A program made the translations under genes and the position numbers. A stretch of 64,000 nt of DNA from Desulfobacteraceae bacterium (lineage in GTDB: Bacteria > Desulfobacterota > Desulfobacteria > Desulfobacterales > UBA5852). Positions 26,330 to 34,086 of the stretch are shown piece by piece. The stretch lies in the NCBI GenBank assembly GCA_014237395.1, contig JABZFP010000019.1, positions 1 to 64,000 on the forward strand, in the 5' to 3' direction. The notes below the pieces were generated by a model. It searched no databases. It saw only the letters and a program-made list of their open reading frames with translations, and was not told the origin of the DNA. The stretch's first letter is position 1; each line of letters starts with the position of its first letter.

Positions 26330-27031
26330 GTTAATTTCGAAAACCATGCTGACCTCGGCCTCGATGGTCAGATCGCCGACTTCGATCGGGGTGCGGCTCA
26401 TGGCTATTGTCGCTTTTTCGAAAAAGACGCCCGGGGCGTTTTGGGGTGCATAGCGAATACGCAGAACAGGCCCAAGGACGACAACGGCGGCGCGGGCCAG
26501 CTTCTCCGCGTCGGCCCGGGCCTGCTCGACGGCTAAGACGGCCGCTTCCAGGCGGTGGGCCGCCTCCTGGGTGCTGCGGAACTGCAGGTTGCTGATTTGA
26601 CCGGCATTGCTGGCGGCGGCCGCATCGATTAAATCACCAATTCTGTCCATCTGCATCGTGTCGACGGTTACGCGGTTGCCCACCTGGTAACCTGACGGCC
26701 GCAGCCGATCGTCTTTATCGTAGACCGGCTGCAGATTAAAACGCGTGGTCTTAAGTTTGTCTTCCGGCCCCATGATTTTGCGCAGCGCCGTCAGAAGCGT
26801 TTCGGTTTTCTGGGCGTTGCTGGAAACGGCCTCGGATGCCTGACGGGCACTGGTTTCCACGGTAAATGCGATTCGGGCGGCATCCGGTGTGACCTGAATC
26901 GCGGCCCGACCGATGACTTCCAGGGTAGCCGTGGTTGGGGGCGCCGCATCGTCGGCATGCGCATTACAGGGAAACAGCACCAGAAAAGCCGTCACGATCA
27001 TCACCAGGTTGGTCAGTAAATGCCTTGGCAT
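26327..27031 (-). CDS. Periplasmic SIMPL-domain protein (DUF541)
   Basis: 234 residues. A signal peptide (MPRHLLTNLVMIVTAFLVLF, cleavage near AHA) precedes the SIMPL/DUF541 domain, recognised from TLEVIGRAAIQVTPDAARIA, NAQKTETLLTALRKI, TRFNLQPVYD and the closing AMSRTPIEVGDLTIEAEVSM. Such proteins form large oligomers in the periplasm or outer membrane and are linked to oxidative stress defence in some bacteria; the molecular role is unclear. AAAGGA supports ATG 27031 rather than the further upstream ATG at 27058. Its stop lies within the MITE-like repeat end. Last gene of a minus-strand run. Confidence 0.87.
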   Translation of the reverse strand: MPRHLLTNLVMIVTAFLVLFPCNAHADDAAPPTTATLEVIGRAAIQVTPDAARIAFTVETSARQASEAVSSNAQKTETLLTALRKIMGPEDKLKTTRFNLQPVYDKDDRLRPSGYQVGNRVTVDTMQMDRIGDLIDAAAASNAGQISNLQFRSTQEAAHRLEAAVLAVEQARADAEKLARAAVVVLGPVLRIRYAPQNAPGVFFEKATIAMSRTPIEVGDLTIEAEVSMVFEIN

Positions 27032-27048
27032 GGCCAAATCCTTTCGTT

Positions 27049-27519
27049 TCATGCGCATGAGACTGCGTCTTTGGATACGTGTTTGCGTCGGATATACAGC
27101 GTTTTAAACCCCCGCGCCACCAGATCGCCATCGTTATCGGTGATATCCACCCTGAATTCGGGCAGGTATTTATCGCCATGGGCGGTATGGGCGTGAATAT
27201 CGGTGAGCATTTGATCTGTCAAATGAAACCGGGTGCTCACTTTGCCGCGACCAGGCTTCCTGAATTCGATGGTGGCCGTCTTGTCCCACACAATATAACC
27301 GCGCCCCAGCACCTGCATAAGCATCAGCATATAAAAAGGATCGATCATGGCGTAAAGACTGCCGCCGAAATGGGTTCCTACATAATTGCGGTTGTAGAAG
27401 CGCAGCTTCATCTGGACCCGAAGATCACGGAAGTCATGGCTGACATGGCGCACCCGGATGCCGGCGCCGAGATAGGGCGGATAGCAGTTGAGCAGCATCT
27501 TGAATAAACGTGGGGTCAT
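27049..27519 (-). CDS. Hotdog-fold DUF4442 protein (thioesterase-like)
   Basis: 156 residues. YNRNYVGTHFGGSLYAMIDPFYMLMLMQVLG, with HFGG and the acidic residue in the following helix, matches the DUF4442 branch of the hotdog superfamily, often annotated as acyl-CoA thioesterase-like. GRGKVSTRFHLTDQMLTDIH and ITDNDGDLVARGFKTLYIRR complete the sheet. Its ATG overlaps the TGA of the upstream flavoprotein (ATGA, 27516-27519), so the two are translationally coupled. The substrate is unknown. Confidence 0.85.
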   Translation of the reverse strand: MTPRLFKMLLNCYPPYLGAGIRVRHVSHDFRDLRVQMKLRFYNRNYVGTHFGGSLYAMIDPFYMLMLMQVLGRGYIVWDKTATIEFRKPGRGKVSTRFHLTDQMLTDIHAHTAHGDKYLPEFRVDITDNDGDLVARGFKTLYIRRKHVSKDAVSCA

Positions 27520-28367
27520 CCGTCCGCCCTCTGTTGGGATGTGATCCATACGCCCTCAGTGCGGTAGGCGTTGCTGATGCGTTTCAGGTCATCTTTTTGT
27601 TTCTTGAAGCGGTCTTTCATCGACAACAGCCATTCACGGTGGGCCAGGGCGTCTTCACGGGTCAGGAAAAGATCGTGATCGCCCTTGCGAATGTCAATCT
27701 GCGTTTTTTCCCCTGTGGTCGCGAGGGTCCCTTCATTGCTGCAGAGCATGCAGCGCACGCGATGGTGATCGATGAACCGAAACGTGGTGCCGCCGCATAG
27801 GGGACAGCAGGGCGCCGATGATTCCGAAACCGGTTCGCAGAGCGCTTTCGCCAGCGTCCGGGCGATGTCCCGGTTGTGGCCACTGAGAAAGATTTCCCCG
27901 GGCAGGGCGCCGTAGACCATGCGCCGCGCGCGGATATCGGTAAAGAGCATGGTCAGGAAATTCTCCAGGCCGAGGAGGGTGTAGCCTTCCTTGCCGGGAA
28001 TGCCGGCAATCCCCACGGCCACAGACGGCTTGCCCCACAGGGATTCCAAATGGGGGTAGAGGGCCAGGCCGCGATCCGTAAAAGCCTTCAGACTGGCGTT
28101 GGGACCCAAAAAATAGGTGGGGGCGACGAGCAAAAGGGCGTCGGCCTCGAGAATAGCGTCTGCCACAACAGCGAAATCGTCATCGATGGGGCAGCGGCCT
28201 TTGGTGAGGCAGCGGTAGCATCCCCGACAGGGGGCAAGGTTGAAATCCGGCAGACGAAGCATTTTGAGTTCATGGGGGATCGTCAGCTGGCGGCCGATTT
28301 CCTTGGCCATGATTTCGCTGTTGCCCAGCCGGCGTGGTGATCCCAGGAGGGCCAGGATGTGTTTCAA
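27516..28367 (-). CDS. Iron-sulfur flavoprotein (NADPH-dependent FMN reductase-like) with C-terminal zinc ribbon
   Basis: About 283 residues. Flavodoxin-like FMN site ILALLGSPRRLGNSEIMA, then CRGCYRCLTKGRC (C-x2-C-x2-C-x5-C), the compact cysteine motif of archaeal-type Isf iron-sulfur flavoproteins, then VAPTYFLGPNASLKAFTDR. Beyond the usual end there is a four-Cys ribbon (CPLCGG, then CMLCSNEG) and a charged helical tail. It probably shuttles electrons between ferredoxin and an acceptor. TTG at 28367 with AAAGGAAA upstream fits the family start; an ATG at 28421 would add 18 residues of poor likeness. Confidence 0.8.
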   Translation of the reverse strand: MKHILALLGSPRRLGNSEIMAKEIGRQLTIPHELKMLRLPDFNLAPCRGCYRCLTKGRCPIDDDFAVVADAILEADALLLVAPTYFLGPNASLKAFTDRGLALYPHLESLWGKPSVAVGIAGIPGKEGYTLLGLENFLTMLFTDIRARRMVYGALPGEIFLSGHNRDIARTLAKALCEPVSESSAPCCPLCGGTTFRFIDHHRVRCMLCSNEGTLATTGEKTQIDIRKGDHDLFLTREDALAHREWLLSMKDRFKKQKDDLKRISNAYRTEGVWITSQQRADG

Positions 28368-28494
28368 GTCAGATTTCCTTTCAATGGCGGTTTCAGTCCT
28401 TCCAAGTAAAACGCATCTCATGCCGGTAGGTGTTTGCGAAGCGTTTCCATAAACCCGATTCCGTCTCTGGACCATCCCGCAGCGATATCCTGTT

Positions 28495-29400
28495 TCAAGG
28501 CTTTAGGGATCTCAGTTCAGGAAAAAAACGGACCAGGCCGCCTTCTTCGAGCATCTTGCGATGGTGATCATACATGGCGGTGTCCCACATATACAGAAAG
28601 GACTGCATGGGTTCCGGCACCTGGGATTTCTGTGGGAAAAAGATGCCCTCAGCCACTATCGCCTCTGGAAGGCGTCCTTTTTCCAATCGTTGGGCGACAT
28701 AGTTTTCACGCTCCACTATACGTCTCAAGGCGAGATCCCAGGCTTCCGTGATGGCGGATGTCAGCATTCCCCCATGGCTGGTCAGCAGGACGTCGACCGG
28801 GAGGCTACGCAGCGTCAAAATGGCCTCGACCAGCCGTCGTAAATCACAGTCTGCCCAGCCGTACCAGGGTCCGAAACGATCGACACCCATATCGCCGCTA
28901 AAAAGCACCTTGTCTTCGGGAAAATAGAAAGATCGATGCGAAGGGGAGTGACCGCCGGTGTCCAGGCACACAATGGCGAGGCCCTGATCGGCGAAAGCAT
29001 GCTCCGGATCGTAGGGGGTGTAGTGCTTGAGTTCGCGATAGCCGCAGTCTTCCACGCTGAAACGTCGCCAGGCCTCGGCCAGGCCGTAAGGACCAGCGGT
29101 CTGGTTCACGAAAAAGTCCAGATCCGTTAAATAGGTCTCTTCGCCGGAAGGGATGAATACGTCGGCTTCCGTGTGATCTTGCGCAACAGTCCCCCAGACG
29201 CCGTGGTCAAGGTGGTAGTGGGATATGATGGCGGCCTGGGGTTGTTCGGTTTGCAGAAAGGCAGCGGTTTCAGGCCCCATATTGGCGTCGATGACCAGTT
29301 TGCGGGCACCCTGCACCATGAGGCCGGCGCATGCCTTGAAAAGACGCATGTCGTCGGGTTCCAGAAATATCAGCCGGTCGGTGATGGGTGTGCGTTTCAT
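28495..29400 (-). CDS. Metallo-beta-lactamase-fold hydrolase
   Basis: 301 residues. SHYHLDHG carries the zinc-binding H-x-H-x-D-H motif; downstream DTGGHSPSHRSFYFPEDKVLFSGD gives the further His and Asp ligands, and LLTSHGG the last His. The C-terminal 80 residues (MYDHHRKMLEEGGLVRFF) are helical, as in glyoxalase-II-like and related hydrolases. The substrate cannot be told. ATG 29400 is used; a TTG six bases upstream is possible. It is between the flavoprotein and nitrilase genes on the same strand. Confidence 0.85.
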   Translation of the reverse strand: MKRTPITDRLIFLEPDDMRLFKACAGLMVQGARKLVIDANMGPETAAFLQTEQPQAAIISHYHLDHGVWGTVAQDHTEADVFIPSGEETYLTDLDFFVNQTAGPYGLAEAWRRFSVEDCGYRELKHYTPYDPEHAFADQGLAIVCLDTGGHSPSHRSFYFPEDKVLFSGDMGVDRFGPWYGWADCDLRRLVEAILTLRSLPVDVLLTSHGGMLTSAITEAWDLALRRIVERENYVAQRLEKGRLPEAIVAEGIFFPQKSQVPEPMQSFLYMWDTAMYDHHRKMLEEGGLVRFFPELRSLKP

Positions 29401-29454
29401 GGTCAAGCGTCCTTGGACCTCCGCAAAGGGATTGCTTCATTGGTCAAATGGCGA

Positions 29455-30228
29455 TCAGTCCGGCACATAGCGGGGATAGGTTTGCTTCGCGTTCTCCGCT
29501 AATGATAGATCGATGTCGATGGTCAGGAAGGGATGTTTATCCGAAGTCAGACCTAAGATATGGCCGGCTTCCGGCTCAATGATCCAGCCGGTGCCGCCAA
29601 ACGCCATGTCATCGACATGGGGGCCATTGAAATTGGACGACAGACAGAAGGCGCCGGAGACAACAGCGGCAGTTCGACCGCCCGTAACCCAGGTATCAAC
29701 CGACGTGTGCGGTGTGGCGCGCGGGCATACCAGGATGTGAATGCCCTGGGCCGCGTAGGCGCGTGCATGGGCATTAAACCATAGCTCGGTACAGATGAGG
29801 AAGCCTATCTTGACACCGTTTACCTCGACAACATCAAACCGGCCATCGCCACGCCGGTACCAGGAGGCCTCCCAGAAACCCGCTTCATCCGGCAGATAAT
29901 ATTTGGTGTGCGCGGGCTGATACCCGGACGTCGCTTCCCAAACAAACCCCTGGTTGTGGCGACGGTTGTGGTCGATCACGGGTCGGGAGCCGATTACGAT
30001 CGGGGTCGATAATTCATGCAGGCGCGCCATCTGCTGATCATGTGCGGCAACGGCAGATTGCCAGCGGGCGGGGTCTGCTTGAGGCGATCCGGCCAGCCAC
30101 CGGTAAAAGGGCATTTCAGGCAGCAACACCAAGTCGCTATGTTGACGTTGGATCGCGCTTGCGGTCTCGGTCCAACGCTCTTCGGATTGGGCCCAATCTT
30201 CCGGCAACTCACATACGGTGACTTTCAT
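29455..30228 (-). CDS. Carbon-nitrogen hydrolase (nitrilase superfamily)
   Basis: 257 residues. The catalytic triad is visible: Glu in LVLLPEMPFYRWLAG, Lys in HTKYYLPDE, and Cys in FLICTELWFN. The family includes amidases, N-carbamoyl hydrolases and NIT proteins; the substrate here is unknown. A conserved second Glu occurs near the Lys (KYYLPDEAGFWEASWYRRGD). It is cytoplasmic, with no signal. No clear ribosome site precedes ATG 30228. It is 43 bases after the DUF3842 gene, in the same minus-strand run. Confidence 0.88.
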   Translation of the reverse strand: MKVTVCELPEDWAQSEERWTETASAIQRQHSDLVLLPEMPFYRWLAGSPQADPARWQSAVAAHDQQMARLHELSTPIVIGSRPVIDHNRRHNQGFVWEATSGYQPAHTKYYLPDEAGFWEASWYRRGDGRFDVVEVNGVKIGFLICTELWFNAHARAYAAQGIHILVCPRATPHTSVDTWVTGGRTAAVVSGAFCLSSNFNGPHVDDMAFGGTGWIIEPEAGHILGLTSDKHPFLTIDIDLSLAENAKQTYPRYVPD

Positions 30229-30271
30229 TGGTGAAACGCTTTCATTTGCGCTGATAGCGGCTCGTGTTGCT

Positions 30272-30745
30272 TTATGGCTTTCCCTGTTGCTTCAGGGGAA
30301 CGTCGCTGGGGTTGCCGCTCATATTGAGTTGCTGTTTGATCACCACGTCGACCGCCTGCTGGACCATGTGGGGCAGGGGTTCCGTCGCGATGCAGACCAG
30401 GGTGATATCTTCCTGGGAAAGGGGCAGAAGGATTTTTGGCGCACGGCTGGAGGTGATGGCTTCGGCCATGCGGGGCGTAACTTCGCCGAGCATGGCATTG
30501 GCCCAGGTAATGGCAATGGGGCCGACAATGAGATCCGATCGGGAAACGGTGCGAATAATGGCATTTTCGCCGGAAGCGCCCCGGTTGGCGCCGGCTTTCA
30601 TCATCTGGGATGTGGCAATGGCATTCGTTCCCAGTGCCAGGATTTCCAATTGTCCGGGATAGCGCGATTGGATGTATTTGATCAGGGTAGCCCCGATGCC
30701 GCCGCCCTGACCGTCGATGACACAGATTTTTTTTCGAGCAGGCAC
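30272..30745 (-). CDS. DUF3842 family protein
   Basis: 157 residues. KKICVIDGQGGGIGATLIKY gives a glycine-rich nucleotide-type loop, followed by EILALGTNAIATSQMMKAGA, GENAIIRTVSRSDLIVGPIA and NAMLGEVTPRMAEAITSSRA. This ordered set is the DUF3842 signature, a family of unknown function often seen in anaerobic Firmicutes and Desulfobacterota. GTG at 30745 with GGAGGAC just upstream is the best start; the open frame upstream of it is not protein-like. Confidence 0.83.
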   Translation of the reverse strand: MPARKKICVIDGQGGGIGATLIKYIQSRYPGQLEILALGTNAIATSQMMKAGANRGASGENAIIRTVSRSDLIVGPIAITWANAMLGEVTPRMAEAITSSRAPKILLPLSQEDITLVCIATEPLPHMVQQAVDVVIKQQLNMSGNPSDVPLKQQGKP

Positions 30746-30914
30746 ACGTCCTCCTTCCGGTACATCATCACCACCGCGATGATGGCAGGAAATATCCAAC
30801 CCCACAAGCGGGGAAAATCTGATTGAAGGTGGTGTGTCCTTGGCCCGCATGGCCTCTCCAAGGAAACACATGGCGCCAGACAGGGGCGGGGACGGCCACC
30901 GATTGGGCAACGTC

Positions 30915-31262
30915 TCAGCGACGCAGCAGCATGGGGCCCAGCGGGCGACCGCCGAAAAGGTGCATGTGCAGGTGGAATACTTCCTGACCGCCGTGTTTAT
31001 TGCAGTTGATCAACAGGCGGTATCCGTCAGCGGCAATGCCTTCTTCGGCCGCGATCTTGCGGGCGGCGGTAAACATTTTGCCGATCAGCTGTTCATCTTC
31101 TTCCTGGATGTCGTTGACGGTGGCGATTTTCCTGTTGGGAACAATCAGGATATGGACCGGCGCCTGGGGTTCAATATCGCGAAAGGCGGTGACGTGTTCA
31201 TCCTGATACACCATATCCGATGGAATTTCCTTGTTGATGATTTTACTGAAAATCGTCGACAT
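30915..31262 (-). CDS. hinT: HIT-family (HinT-like) nucleotide phosphoramidase
   Basis: 115 residues, the usual HinT size. The histidine triad HLHMHLFGG sits near the C terminus, preceded by the [19 protein letters not shown] and [20 protein letters not shown] core. HinT proteins hydrolyse adenosine phosphoramidates such as acyl- or aminoacyl-AMP adducts. GGGAGGAG stands before ATG 31262. It is the first gene of the minus-strand run, 170 bases upstream of DUF3842. Confidence 0.93.
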   Translation of the reverse strand: MSTIFSKIINKEIPSDMVYQDEHVTAFRDIEPQAPVHILIVPNRKIATVNDIQEEDEQLIGKMFTAARKIAAEEGIAADGYRLLINCNKHGGQEVFHLHMHLFGGRPLGPMLLRR

Positions 31263-31529
31263 TGCGCGTCTCCTCCCCTGGGTGCTGTCAATTGACGCTT
31301 AAAATTTAATCTTCCGTATCAGAATAGCGTTATTTTTCCAAGTCCGATTGCGGCACCTTGGATGTCCTTTGCCGCATGGGTGGATGGCGGTTCGCACGAG
31401 AGTGATGGCAGTCGATTTGCTTCCGGCGGGCTGGTGATTATCCTTTTCAAACCATTGGATTGAAAGGTATCGGCCTTTCTATTCTGGTAAATAAGGTTGG
31501 CACAAAAAACACGACAAAGGAGGCACACC

Positions 31530-31985
31530 ATGACCCATGCAAAATGCCTGTGGATGGTTTTAACGCTATCGGCAGTTCTGTTTCCGGGAACGCTTTACGC
31601 GCACTGCGAAGTGCCCTGTGGGATTTACGGCGACGAAGCCCGTGTTGCGACCATATCCGAACACATCCAGACCATTGAAAAAGCCATGGCCCAAATTTCC
31701 GAACTGGAAACCAAGACGCCCGTCAACAACAACCAGCTCGTACGGTGGGTGATGACCAAAGAAGCCCATGCGGAAAAGATCCAGCACATTGTCAGTCAGT
31801 ATTTCATGACCCAGCGCGTCAAACCCGGTGAGGAAAAAACTGCCGCCATGCTCGAGGTGCTGCATAAGATGCTGGTCGTCGCCATGACGTGCAAGCAGAG
31901 CACCGATTTGCACCAGGCCAAGGAGCTCCGTCGTCTGCTGGAGGCTTTTGAGATGCTTTATTTCGGGCATGCCCACGGTAAATAA
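31530..31985 (+). CDS. sodN: Nickel superoxide dismutase, exported form
   Basis: 151 residues. A Sec signal peptide (MTHAKCLWMVLTLSAVLF, then PGTLYA) is followed directly by HCEVPCGIYGDEARV. That matches the nickel-hook motif HCxxPCGxY of NiSOD, in which the mature N-terminal His, Cys2 and Cys6 bind nickel. The rest (ETKTPVNNNQLVRWVMTKEAHAEKIQHIVS and on) fits the four-helix bundle. In Streptomyces a propeptide is removed by SodX to expose His1; here signal peptidase cleavage after LYA would expose it, so the enzyme should work outside the cytoplasm. AAAGGAGG precedes ATG 31530. No sodX-like gene is adjacent. Confidence 0.88.
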   Translation: MTHAKCLWMVLTLSAVLFPGTLYAHCEVPCGIYGDEARVATISEHIQTIEKAMAQISELETKTPVNNNQLVRWVMTKEAHAEKIQHIVSQYFMTQRVKPGEEKTAAMLEVLHKMLVVAMTCKQSTDLHQAKELRRLLEAFEMLYFGHAHGK

Positions 31986-32022
31986 AGACCTGCCGGAAGG
32001 ACATCGCATCTTCGGTAATCGT

Positions 32023-33513
32023 TCAAACGCTGTCAAGATCGTGGAAGCGGTTGATCTTCGCAAGACGCGCGATTTCTCTTTGGTAACGGCCTTCCCAGCC
32101 ATATTTTTTCAGTGAGCGGTCGACGACGATCTTCATTATCGGACGGAAGACGTAAAGCCAGATGGTGGTCCACAGTTTACCCTGCTGGCGGATGCGGTCG
32201 GACGGTTCCCACCACCCCATCACCTTCAAACGGTGATACCAATAAAGATAATGCAACCGTTCCGCACTCAGGTGATGCGTCCTGACATTCGCCCACATGC
32301 CGTTGTAGCGCGTGTAGTCAACGGGGTTGGTCACCAGGCCTTCATCCATGAGTTCCTGCCGGATGCCTGTTTTGGGATAGGGCGTCAGTATCTGACAATA
32401 GGCGGTATCGGCACCGGTGGATTTGAGGAATTGATAATTGGCGATGATTTCGGCCTCGCTGTCGTCGGGGAAACCGAAAATCATGCCGCCGACCACCATG
32501 ATGCCATACTGATGGCAAAGGGCCACCGCTTTGCGGGAATGCTCCAGGATGTTGCCTTTGTGTGCCGTCCGGAGATTTTTGGGGGATGCATTTTCAATCC
32601 CCAGAAATATAGACTTGAACCCGGCCTGGGCCATCTTACGCACCATGGTTTCGTTTTGTGCCATGGTGACGCAATCGGCTTGCACAACGAAATACAACTT
32701 ACGATAGCGCCGGGCAATGATGGCATCGCATAACGCGATCACGCGATCGGGGTCCATGACCATGTTGTCGTCCGATACAAATATCCAGCGGACTTTGCGC
32801 CGGTAGTAGATGTCATCGATGTCGGCCAGAATGCGTTCGATCGGGAAGGGGCGGAAGGCTCGGCCGTACATGTGTCGAATGCTGCAGAAATTGCAATTCC
32901 GGGTGCAGCCCCTGGAGGTCTCCATCACCTCACAGTGGTGATTCATGATGTGGTAACCCCTGGTCAACCGGCGTCCATCGCGGATGGGAAGTTTCAGGAG
33001 GGAAAGATCGAGAAGGTCTCCCGATGGATTGTGAATGAAGGTCCCATTTTTTTTATAGGAGAGGGTGTTGATCTTTTCAAAGCGGCCGTCGCCTTCCAAA
33101 GCGGATACCAGGGACTGAAACGCCACCTCGCCTTCCCCGCGGATCATGAAATCGATCTGCGCGGCTTCCGGACCATCGGCAATTTCCTGGTACATGAGGG
33201 TGGCATGGTAGCCACCCAATACGATTTTGACGTCAGGCAGAAGACTGCGGATGAGACGGATTAACTTGAGACAGGTGGCATACTGCCATGTCATGGTGGA
33301 AAATCCCACCACTTGCGGCTTGATTTTCAGAAGTGTCCGCGTGAGGTATCGGCGTATATGGCGTCTTTTGCGAATCAGGTCGATCAGATAAACCTCATGC
33401 CGATCGTCAAGGTTGGCACCGATGCTTGCGATGCCGAGACTGGGCATATGAAAGGCCGATTCATGCATGATCACCGGCGCCACGTCCGGCATGGAAAGCA
33501 GGACGATTCTCAT
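32023..33513 (-). CDS. B12-binding radical SAM protein
   Basis: 496 residues. The N-terminal cobalamin-binding-like Rossmann domain (RIVLLSMPDVAPVI, PSLGIASIGANL, VGFSTMTWQYATCLKLI, VLGGYHATLMYQE) is followed by the radical SAM core with CTRNCNFC (CX3CX2C), WIFVSDDNMVMDPDR and FLGIENASPKNLRTAHKG. A C-terminal segment near residues 420-470 is aromatic-rich. Such enzymes methylate or rearrange lipids or small molecules; the substrate is unknown. Start ATG 33513 with GAGGAGG upstream. It is convergent with sodN. Confidence 0.88.
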   Translation of the reverse strand: MRIVLLSMPDVAPVIMHESAFHMPSLGIASIGANLDDRHEVYLIDLIRKRRHIRRYLTRTLLKIKPQVVGFSTMTWQYATCLKLIRLIRSLLPDVKIVLGGYHATLMYQEIADGPEAAQIDFMIRGEGEVAFQSLVSALEGDGRFEKINTLSYKKNGTFIHNPSGDLLDLSLLKLPIRDGRRLTRGYHIMNHHCEVMETSRGCTRNCNFCSIRHMYGRAFRPFPIERILADIDDIYYRRKVRWIFVSDDNMVMDPDRVIALCDAIIARRYRKLYFVVQADCVTMAQNETMVRKMAQAGFKSIFLGIENASPKNLRTAHKGNILEHSRKAVALCHQYGIMVVGGMIFGFPDDSEAEIIANYQFLKSTGADTAYCQILTPYPKTGIRQELMDEGLVTNPVDYTRYNGMWANVRTHHLSAERLHYLYWYHRLKVMGWWEPSDRIRQQGKLWTTIWLYVFRPIMKIVVDRSLKKYGWEGRYQREIARLAKINRFHDLDSV

Positions 33514-33543
33514 TTTTCCTCCTCGGGGCAACAGCGGGGAATC

Positions 33544-33669
33544 TTGACAGTTTCGTAAAAAACCCGATCGCTGCGTTACGCGTATCCCACGTCAATGCGG
33601 CGTACGAAAAATATGCCCCTTTCCGCGGAATTCGCAAGTCGTATCTCGAACAATTTACGAAATCGTCAA
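33544..33669. repeat. MITE-like inverted-repeat element (126 bp)
   Basis: TTGACAGTTTCGTAAA (33544-33559) and TTTACGAAATCGTCAA (33654-33669) are inverted repeats with 14 of 16 matches. The interior has no coding frame. It sits in the 5' region of the radical SAM gene (start 33513), about 30 bases before it. The element is unlike the one at 26139-26329, so two families of small repeats are present. Confidence 0.65.
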
Positions 33670-33987
33670 TCGTGGTCCGCCAAAAACGAATTCGCGGCAC
33701 GATCACAAACGGCCCTCCCGGGGGATTGCTGAATTGTCTGGGTGCCGCTGTTCCAAGTTCGACCGGCCACCAGGCTAGGGTGCAGGCCCATGGGGGAGTG
33801 CTTCAGTGGTTTTTGAAGCGGTGTTAGGCCTTCCGGTCAGAAACAGCCTGGAACACCTATACCACGATCCCCTGTAAATAGGAGGTTCTTTTTCATTGCG
33901 TGATTTGCGCCTGCCGCGCCGAAGGCTGTGATTGCTGGGAACCGAAAGGTGTGTCGATCATGCGGGTGCCCTGGTTGAAGGACATGT
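33670..33987. other. Intergenic region upstream of the cyclase gene
   Basis: Between the repeat element and the cyclase promoter. A 50-codon Cys-rich frame starts with GTG at 33900 (GGAGG at 33881-33885, 14 bases away, too far for confidence) and runs to 34052; it contains C-A-C and C-D-C pairs. I do not count it as a gene. Nothing else is seen. Confidence 0.35.
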
Positions 33988-34016
33988 TTGACACAATCGA
34001 TCGTTTTCGCGATAGT
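33988..34016 (+). promoter_or_regulatory. Sigma-70 promoter of the cyclase/ATPase gene
   Basis: TTGACA at 33988-33993 and GATAGT at 34011-34016 are separated by 17 bases. The start would be near 34023, about 64 bases before ATG 34087. This argues against the longer open frame that begins inside the -35 box. Confidence 0.5.
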
Positions 34017-34086
34017 AATTACGATTGCGTATGCTTTTCTGACGCCCTATAGTCGGGTCGTAATTTCGAGGGCCTGGATCAACGCC

